Assembly (NCBI GenBank): GCA_963721585.1
Contig: CAVRJN010000007.1
Location: 1,178,001-1,242,000, forward strand
Source: Bog-473 sp963721585
Lineage (GTDB): Bacteria > Actinomycetota > Acidimicrobiia > Acidimicrobiales > RAAP-2
Direction of reading: 5' to 3'
Length of the DNA: 64,000 bases
Under the pieces are notes generated by a model. It made no database searches. It was not told the DNA's origin and saw only the letters and a list, made by a program, of their open reading frames with translations. A program made the translations under genes and the position numbers. This document shows positions 59,294 through 64,000 of this stretch, piece after piece (the first letter of the stretch is position 1; each line of letters starts with the position of its first letter).

Positions 59294-60766
59294 CTAGGAC
59301 CTCGGCGTGTAGCCGGCCGGCAGGGCGATCGACTTCACCTCGAGAAAGCCTTCGAGACCCTCCGGGCCGAACTCGCGGCCGAGGCCCGATTCCTTGTAAC
59401 CCCCGAAGGGCGTGGAGAAGTCGATGGGAACCGGCGCGTTCAGCATGTAGGTGCCGGTGCGCACCTGGCGCGCCACACCCAGGCCACGATCGTTGTCGCC
59501 CGTCCAGACCGACCCGCAAAGCCCGTAGTTGGAGTCGTTGGCGATCTCGACCGCGTTGTCGTCACCGTCGTAGGGGATGACGACCAGCACCGGCCCGAAG
59601 ATCTCCTCCTGGGCGATCTTCATTTTGTTGTCGACGTCGGAGAACACCGTGGGCTCGACGTACCAGCCCTTGGCGTAGTCGGACCCGGAGGGCCGGCCAC
59701 CGCCCAGCGCAACCGTTGCGCCTTCTTCGCGCCCGCTGTCGAGATACCCCTCGATCCGGCTCCGCTGCCGCTCGGCCACCACGGGGCCGACCTCGGTAGC
59801 CGGGTCCATGGGGTCGCCCACCTTCATGGCAGCGACCCCCGAGACCACGGCGTCGACCACTTCGGCGTAGCGCTCGCGTGGCGCCAGAATGCGGGTCTGG
59901 GCGATACAGGCCTGCCCGTTGTTCATGATGGCGTTGGGAAGCAGGGTGGGGATCGTCGTGGCCAGGTCCGCGTCGTCGAGGATGATGGCCGCCGACTTGC
60001 CGCCCAGTTCGAGCGTGCAGCGCTTCAGTCGCTCGCCGCAGAGACCGCCGATGCGCTTGCCGCCCACACCGGACCCCGTGAAGGAGATCTTGTCCACCCC
60101 GGGGTGCTTGACGAGGTGCTCGCTGACCTCACGGCCGGCCGGGATGACGGAGAGGACACCCTTGGGCAGGCCCGCGTCAGCGAAGATGTCGGCCAGTCGG
60201 AACGCGTCGAACGGCGTCTCGGGTGCCGGCTTGTAGACGACGCTGCAGCCCGCTGCCAGCGACGGCGCCAGCTTGGCGGCCGCGATGAAGAGCGGCACGT
60301 TCCACGGAGCGATGGCGCCGACGACGCCGACGGGCTCCTTGGTCACCAGCACCTGCGGGTTCAGTATGCCGGTGCGCACCTCGTCGAAGGCGAACGTGGT
60401 GGCAAGGTCGGCGTAGTAGCTGAAGATCATGGAGGGTGCCATGACCTGACCCAGTCCTGCGAAGGAGATCGGCGAGCCCATCTCCTGCGTGATGATCGCC
60501 GCCATGTCGTCCATCTCGGCCATGATCTGCGCCGCCACCTTGGCCAGGATCCCTGCCCGCTCTGCCGGCGTCATGCGCGGCCAGGGTCCGTGGTCGAACG
60601 CCGTCCGGGCCGCCGCGACGGCCTTGTCGATGTCGCCCTCGGTGCCGTCGGGCACGCGGGCGATGACCTCCTCGGTCGCCGGCGAGATCACCGAGATCGT
60701 GTCGGTCCCTTCGGGGGCCACCCAATCGCCGCCGATGAACAAGCGGTCGTAGTCCCGAATCGCCAT
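59294..60766 (-). CDS. Aldehyde dehydrogenase family protein
   Basis: A 490-residue aldehyde dehydrogenase. Asn in APWNVP (about 156), general base Glu253 in LELGGKSAA, catalytic Cys287 in NNGQACIAQTRIL, and the coenzyme loop FTGSGVGGK are all present. It differs clearly from the enzyme at 11456 and resembles the broad-specificity class used for aliphatic, aromatic or terpenoid aldehydes in Acidimicrobiia and Rhodococcus. It has a normal length and start (GGGAGG precedes the ATG). Single gene, convergent with the CHAP gene. Confidence 0.9.
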   Translation of the reverse strand: MAIRDYDRLFIGGDWVAPEGTDTISVISPATEEVIARVPDGTEGDIDKAVAAARTAFDHGPWPRMTPAERAGILAKVAAQIMAEMDDMAAIITQEMGSPISFAGLGQVMAPSMIFSYYADLATTFAFDEVRTGILNPQVLVTKEPVGVVGAIAPWNVPLFIAAAKLAPSLAAGCSVVYKPAPETPFDAFRLADIFADAGLPKGVLSVIPAGREVSEHLVKHPGVDKISFTGSGVGGKRIGGLCGERLKRCTLELGGKSAAIILDDADLATTIPTLLPNAIMNNGQACIAQTRILAPRERYAEVVDAVVSGVAAMKVGDPMDPATEVGPVVAERQRSRIEGYLDSGREEGATVALGGGRPSGSDYAKGWYVEPTVFSDVDNKMKIAQEEIFGPVLVVIPYDGDDNAVEIANDSNYGLCGSVWTGDNDRGLGVARQVRTGTYMLNAPVPIDFSTPFGGYKESGLGREFGPEGLEGFLEVKSIALPAGYTPRS

Positions 60767-60895
60767 GCATCCCTCCCAGGGATCTCAGGGGGCCCGGCCC
60801 CCGCCGCCGGACGGGCCGGCCAGCGCCCCAAGGGTAGCGGCGCCTCGTAGGTCCGCGACAGTCCCTCCGTCACCGCCTCCGGCCGACGGGTGGTC

Positions 60896-61213
60896 TCAGC
60901 CCACCTCGGGGCTTGCTTCGATGTGGGCGAGGATGCCGCCGTCGGGCTCGACCCAGCCCTTTCCGGCGGCGTACGCGCACATGCCGGCGAATCCCTCGTC
61001 CCAGCCGTCGTCGGCCTCGGGCCCCGCCAGAACCCGCAGGGCCACCGGATCGACCACGACGTGCTCGCCGTCGGCGTGGAGGCGGCCCAGACCGGACCGC
61101 TGCACCACCTGGGCCAGTTCGCCTTCACCGTCGAGAGCCACCGAGAAGCGCGTGAACTCGTCGGGTTGGCGCAGGGTGACGGTGGCCTCGGAAAGGTCGA
61201 TGACGATGAGCAC
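60896..61213 (-). CDS. Conserved hypothetical protein
   Basis: A protein of about 105 residues from GTG at 61213 (VLIVIDLSEATVTLRQPDEFTRFSV). The sequence is acidic with beta-strand character, then an amphipathic region ending WVEPDGGILAHIEASPEVG. I do not recognise a named family, but the composition is that of a real protein, and the gene occupies the space between the aldehyde dehydrogenase and phosphotransferase genes with no overlap. The open frame extends 21 codons upstream without protein-like sequence. Confidence 0.6.
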   Translation of the reverse strand: MLIVIDLSEATVTLRQPDEFTRFSVALDGEGELAQVVQRSGLGRLHADGEHVVVDPVALRVLAGPEADDGWDEGFAGMCAYAAGKGWVEPDGGILAHIEASPEVG

Positions 61214-61309
61214 GGCGTGCGACGCTACCCGCCTGCGTCGGCCCGTCTCGTGGCCAGAACCCTGGCCCCCTCTCACGGAAGAGCCGAGTCGTCGGTAGAG
61301 TGCCGCTCC

Positions 61310-62380
61310 GTGCCCGACATCAGCGAACGTGACCCCGACCAGGTGGCCGCCACCCTCTCGCGCTGGCTGACCACGAAGTCAGCCGACGGCGGGAGGCCCG
61401 AGGTCTTCGACGTGAAGGCTCCCGGCTCCAATGGGTTCTCCAACGAGACGATCCTGTGCCGAACCCGCGCCGCCGACGGCGAAGAACGGCGCCTCGTCGT
61501 CCGGGTGGCGCCGACCAAGCACCTGCTCTTCCTCGACGCCGAGTTCTCCACGCAGTACCGCGCCATGCGCGCCCTGGCCGATGGGGCCTCTGCGGTCCCG
61601 CTCCCCCGCCTCGGGTGGTACGAGGAAGACCCCCAGTACTTCGGGGTGCCCTTCTTCTCCATGGACCACGTCGAGGGCCTCGTGCCCTCGGACAACATCC
61701 CGTACACGATGGAGGGCTGGGTCATCGAGGCCACGCCCGAACAGCAGGAGCGCATGTGGTGGAGCGGCATCGACGCGCTCGCCGCGGTGCACCGCACCGA
61801 CTGGCGGGCCACCGGGCTCGAGTGGCTCGACATGCCGGCCCGCGGGAAGCCGGGGCTCGAGCAGCAGCTGTCGTATTATCGCGACTTCCTCGACTGGGCC
61901 ACCGGGGGCGAGAAGGTTTCCGTGATCGAGTCGACCTGGCAATGGCTGGTGGAGCACAAGCCCTCCGAGGACGGCGACGTGGTGATCAGCTGGGGCGACA
62001 GCCGCATCGGGAACATCATCTGGGACGACTTCCAGGCCGCGGCCGTGGTGGACTGGGAGATGGCCTCGCTGGCCCAGCCCGAGCTCGACCTGGGCTGGTG
62101 GCTGTACTTCGACCGCCAATTCTCCGAGGGACTCGGCGTGCCGCGCCCGGCGGGCTTCGGCTCGCACGAGGAGACCATCGAGCGCTACTCCGAGCTGATG
62201 GGCCGTCCCATGCGGGACATCTTCTACTACGAGATCTTCTCGGGCTTTCGCTTCGCCGTGGTCATGTACCGGCTCTCGAAACTCATCTTTGGGAACAACC
62301 TCATGGATGCCGCAATGGCCACCGACAACATCGCCACCCAGCTCCTGGCCAAGATGCTCGACCTGGAGCCACCGACCTAA
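61310..62380 (+). CDS. Phosphotransferase family protein (APH/ACAD10-like fold)
   Basis: A 356-residue protein with the aminoglycoside-phosphotransferase kinase fold. The N-lobe has RRLVVRVAPTKHLLFLDAEF. The catalytic loop reads SWGDSRIGNIIWDD, where the Brenner Asp and Asn are kept and the usual His is replaced (SWGD instead of HGD), and VVDWEMASLAQPELDLGWW supplies the metal-binding Asp. Such actinobacterial members are relatives of the ACAD10/11 kinase domain and may phosphorylate hydroxyacyl-CoA or small alcohols. The GTG start at 61310 is the only one near family-like sequence. Confidence 0.82.
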   Translation: MPDISERDPDQVAATLSRWLTTKSADGGRPEVFDVKAPGSNGFSNETILCRTRAADGEERRLVVRVAPTKHLLFLDAEFSTQYRAMRALADGASAVPLPRLGWYEEDPQYFGVPFFSMDHVEGLVPSDNIPYTMEGWVIEATPEQQERMWWSGIDALAAVHRTDWRATGLEWLDMPARGKPGLEQQLSYYRDFLDWATGGEKVSVIESTWQWLVEHKPSEDGDVVISWGDSRIGNIIWDDFQAAAVVDWEMASLAQPELDLGWWLYFDRQFSEGLGVPRPAGFGSHEETIERYSELMGRPMRDIFYYEIFSGFRFAVVMYRLSKLIFGNNLMDAAMATDNIATQLLAKMLDLEPPT

Positions 62381-62399
62381 TTGTCTTGTCCTAATTGTC

Positions 62400-62795
62400 C
62401 TAGTTGTCGGAAATAGGGTCGCCCGTCGGCCCCACGGCCACGCCGGCGGCCAGCAGACGCTGACCGAGCCAGTGCGTGCCCTGGTTGCCCTCCTCCCGCA
62501 TGGCCGCCTGCCATCCGTCGAGGATCCTGTGCAGGTCGTTCACCGTGGGGATCTTGGCGATGACGTGCACGGTGATCTTGTTCTCGTACCCGGGAGGGTC
62601 CGTGACGTGGATCCCGCCGAAGGGGTCCTCGCGCACGTGGGGCTGCGGCTCGCGCAGCACGTAGAGCTCGCCCGTGTCCTCCACGTAGTTCAGCTCGTGC
62701 TGGACCCCGTCCTTCCCGAGCCATTCCGAGCCCAGTTCGAGCTCGGCGGAGGCACGCCGGCGGGGGTCCGCTTCGTAGAACTCGTCGATGTCCAT
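62400..62795 (-). CDS. Conserved hypothetical protein
   Basis: A 131-residue soluble protein starting MDIDEFYEADPRRRASAELELGSEW. It shows strands with ELNYVEDTGELYVLREPQP and KITVHVIAKIPTVNDLHRILDGWQAAM. No named domain is recognised. The ATG at 62795 is preferred; one at 62825 would add ten residues. Convergent with the kinase-fold gene (19 bp gap) and divergent from the sigma-like gene. Confidence 0.7.
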   Translation of the reverse strand: MDIDEFYEADPRRRASAELELGSEWLGKDGVQHELNYVEDTGELYVLREPQPHVREDPFGGIHVTDPPGYENKITVHVIAKIPTVNDLHRILDGWQAAMREEGNQGTHWLGQRLLAAGVAVGPTGDPISDN

Positions 62796-62904
62796 CGGCG
62801 GCACACTATCGCCGACCAGGATCATTGCAGCTGCCGAGGAGCATTCTGCCGGCCAGCCCTGCGGTGGGAGGGATCGGGGGAGGGGGGAGGAGGACGCTGC
62901 CGCC

Positions 62905-63696
62905 ATGCCCAATCCCACCGCAAAGCCGCGTGTCGCCCTCATCGACCAGATGGCGGCCGAATGGAAGTCGATCGGCCGGTCCCCCACCGCCGTGAAGTCG
63001 CTGCAGGACGTGGCACGCCACGATCCGGGCCTGTCCCTCCTCGTCCTCGGACCAGGACCGGGAGCCGGCCCGCCGTCGTGTCCCACGCCCTGCGACCTCA
63101 TTGAGCACCTGCGGCGCGCCAGGGGGCGCTCCGAGCGCGAGGAGGCCGCCAGGCTCGTCCGGGTCCTCCTCCGCGAGGCCGACGCCGACCCATTCGTCTG
63201 CCGGATGCTGGTGCAGGCCCTGGTCCCGGGCCTGGTCACGGTGGCCGGCAAGCTGCAATGGGGACGCGGTGGCGAATGGCAGGACGGCGAGGAGTTCTTC
63301 GGCGAGCTCCTCGCCACCACCTGGCTCGTACTGCAGGAATGGTCCGGGCAGGACCGCCCCTACGCCGTGCTCGATCTGCTCTCGGCCATCCGGTGCCGCT
63401 TGCGGCGCCAGCTCTTCCGATCCAAGGATCTCGACGGCCGATCGGCCCCTCTGGGTCCCGACCTGGCCGACGCGGAGTCCATCTCGGGTTCGTCCCGCTG
63501 GGAAACCGACCTGGAAGAGCTGGCCCGCCTGCTCGTCGAAGAGCACCGCGAGGGGATGCGACGGGACGAGGTGCAGGTCCTGTACGCCCACCACGTCTTG
63601 GGGTATTCCATCGCGGAGCTGAGCGCCCTGACCGGACGCGACCGCCGTGCCCTCTACGCCCGACGTGATCGCGGTCGGCGCCGTCTGTGCGCCTGA
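62905..63696 (+). CDS. Protein with sigma-factor-like C-terminal helix-turn-helix
   Basis: A 263-residue protein. The N-terminal 60 residues are a variable region ending in a Gly/Pro stretch. The middle (about 85-185) is helical with a Trp-rich segment (ELLATTWLVLQEWSG) of the kind seen in sigma region 2-like folds. The end DEVQVLYAHHVLGYSIAELSALTGRDRRALYARRDRGRRRL is a good sigma-70 region 4-type helix-turn-helix. It resembles the sigma-like hypothetical proteins common in Acidimicrobiia. ATG at 62905 after GGGGGGAGGAGG. Confidence 0.65.
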   Translation: MPNPTAKPRVALIDQMAAEWKSIGRSPTAVKSLQDVARHDPGLSLLVLGPGPGAGPPSCPTPCDLIEHLRRARGRSEREEAARLVRVLLREADADPFVCRMLVQALVPGLVTVAGKLQWGRGGEWQDGEEFFGELLATTWLVLQEWSGQDRPYAVLDLLSAIRCRLRRQLFRSKDLDGRSAPLGPDLADAESISGSSRWETDLEELARLLVEEHREGMRRDEVQVLYAHHVLGYSIAELSALTGRDRRALYARRDRGRRRLCA

Positions 63697-63738
63697 CCGG
63701 CAAGTGCGGACGGAGTGACGCGTGCGTATGGTGTGCCC

Positions 63739-64000
63739 GTGCCCGTTTTTGGCGGAGGGCCCGAAGCTCCTGAAAGGTCGCGCCCGCGAGTCGCGCGTGG
63801 CCGTCCCAACTGGTGGGTGATTCTCGCGGTGTCGCTCGGCCTCATGGCGTTGCTCGTGGCGACGGCGGGGACCAGGGCACCGGCACCGGACCGGAGTGGC
63901 GACGGAGCCCGGGCGGCCGCCCGCGTCTCCACTCGACCGGCCGCGCCCCACGCCACCGGAGCAGGAGCGACCCCGCCGGCCCCGACGACAACCACGACCA
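63739..64000 (+). CDS. Membrane-anchored protein, cut by the window end
   Basis: The frame opens with GTG at 63739 and is still open at the last base (87 codons). An Arg/Pro-rich cytoplasmic start is followed by a single hydrophobic helix (NWWVILAVSLGLMALLVATA) and then a low-complexity region ending in PPAPTTTTT, a linker typical of actinobacterial surface or secreted proteins. The functional domain is beyond the window. It follows the sigma-like gene by 42 bp and may be its partner, as many sigma genes adjoin a membrane-anchored protein; that is inference. Confidence 0.6.
   Translation, partial: MPVFGGGPEAPERSRPRVARGRPNWWVILAVSLGLMALLVATAGTRAPAPDRSGDGARAAARVSTRPAAPHATGAGATPPAPTTTTT

Noticed and set aside
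59174..60850. Plus-strand open frame of 558 codons
   Set aside because: It lies opposite the aldehyde dehydrogenase gene at 59294-60766, reads as Arg/Gly/His-rich low-information sequence and has no domain. Long antisense frames are usual at this GC content.

Overview
The window looks like a chromosome segment of a high-GC actinobacterium, probably of the Acidimicrobiia type. The reasons are uniformly GC-rich coding DNA, frequent GTG starts, densely packed overlapping genes (ATGA and GTGA junctions), a mycothiol-type maleylpyruvate isomerase, an SCO6745-family protein, a thiolase-like protein of the TLP1 kind, and DUF1214 and DUF2889 proteins. The class-level placement is inferred from gene content only.

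Layout. 0.4-7.8 kb: three SDR-type oxidoreductases, an AhpD-like protein, a membrane protein, and a GH13 alpha-glucosidase coupled to a PhyH-type dioxygenase. 8.0-11.4 kb: a two-component system with a divergent secreted protein. 11.4-15.7 kb: aldehyde dehydrogenase, dienelactone hydrolase and a thiolase-like protein. 15.7-19.5 kb: the cydDC exporter genes, followed by the C-terminal remnant of a TetR regulator. 19.5-24.0 kb: a six-gene overlapping operon on the minus strand (aminotransferase, PhzF, Nudix, C4 zinc ribbon coiled coil, histidine phosphatase, DUF2889). 24.0-33.4 kb: nuclease/phosphatase, SulP transporter, PLP decarboxylase with mycothiol-type isomerase, a seven-repeat propeller lipoprotein with an Lrp regulator, a methyltransferase, a TANGO2-like protein and EttA. 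33.4-41.9 kb: an HpnA/HpnO-like pair reminiscent of hopanoid tailoring, a sulfatase, a CPA2 antiporter, DUF1214, SDR and TMEM175 proteins. 42.6-44.4 kb: a CsoR repressor whose likely operator overlaps its own promoter, followed by a permease fused to a YHS metal-binding domain.

44.8-53.4 kb is the accessory region. It carries a methyltransferase, a decayed aminoglycoside-phosphotransferase-like gene, a TetM/Otr(A)-like ribosomal protection gene broken into three pieces, a P-loop kinase and a tRNA-Val. The breaks are made by two complete insertion sequences whose ends can be placed to the base: an IS21-family element (48433-50913, flanked by GCCTG) and an IS110-family element (46686-48110, flanked by AGA). 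Removing both elements and one copy of each flanking repeat leaves 1998 nt, an uninterrupted 665-codon frame. This is the most interesting finding: a resistance-type operon silenced by two independent transpositions. The IS110 upstream non-coding region is a good candidate for a bridge RNA.

53.4-64 kb returns to ordinary chromosome: SCO6745-family protein, inositol monophosphatase, lipoprotein, a frameshifted acyltransferase-SGNH gene, a CHAP amidase-like protein, a second aldehyde dehydrogenase, a phosphotransferase-fold kinase, a protein with a sigma-like C-terminal helix-turn-helix, and a membrane protein cut by the window end. No CRISPR array, rRNA or prophage was seen.
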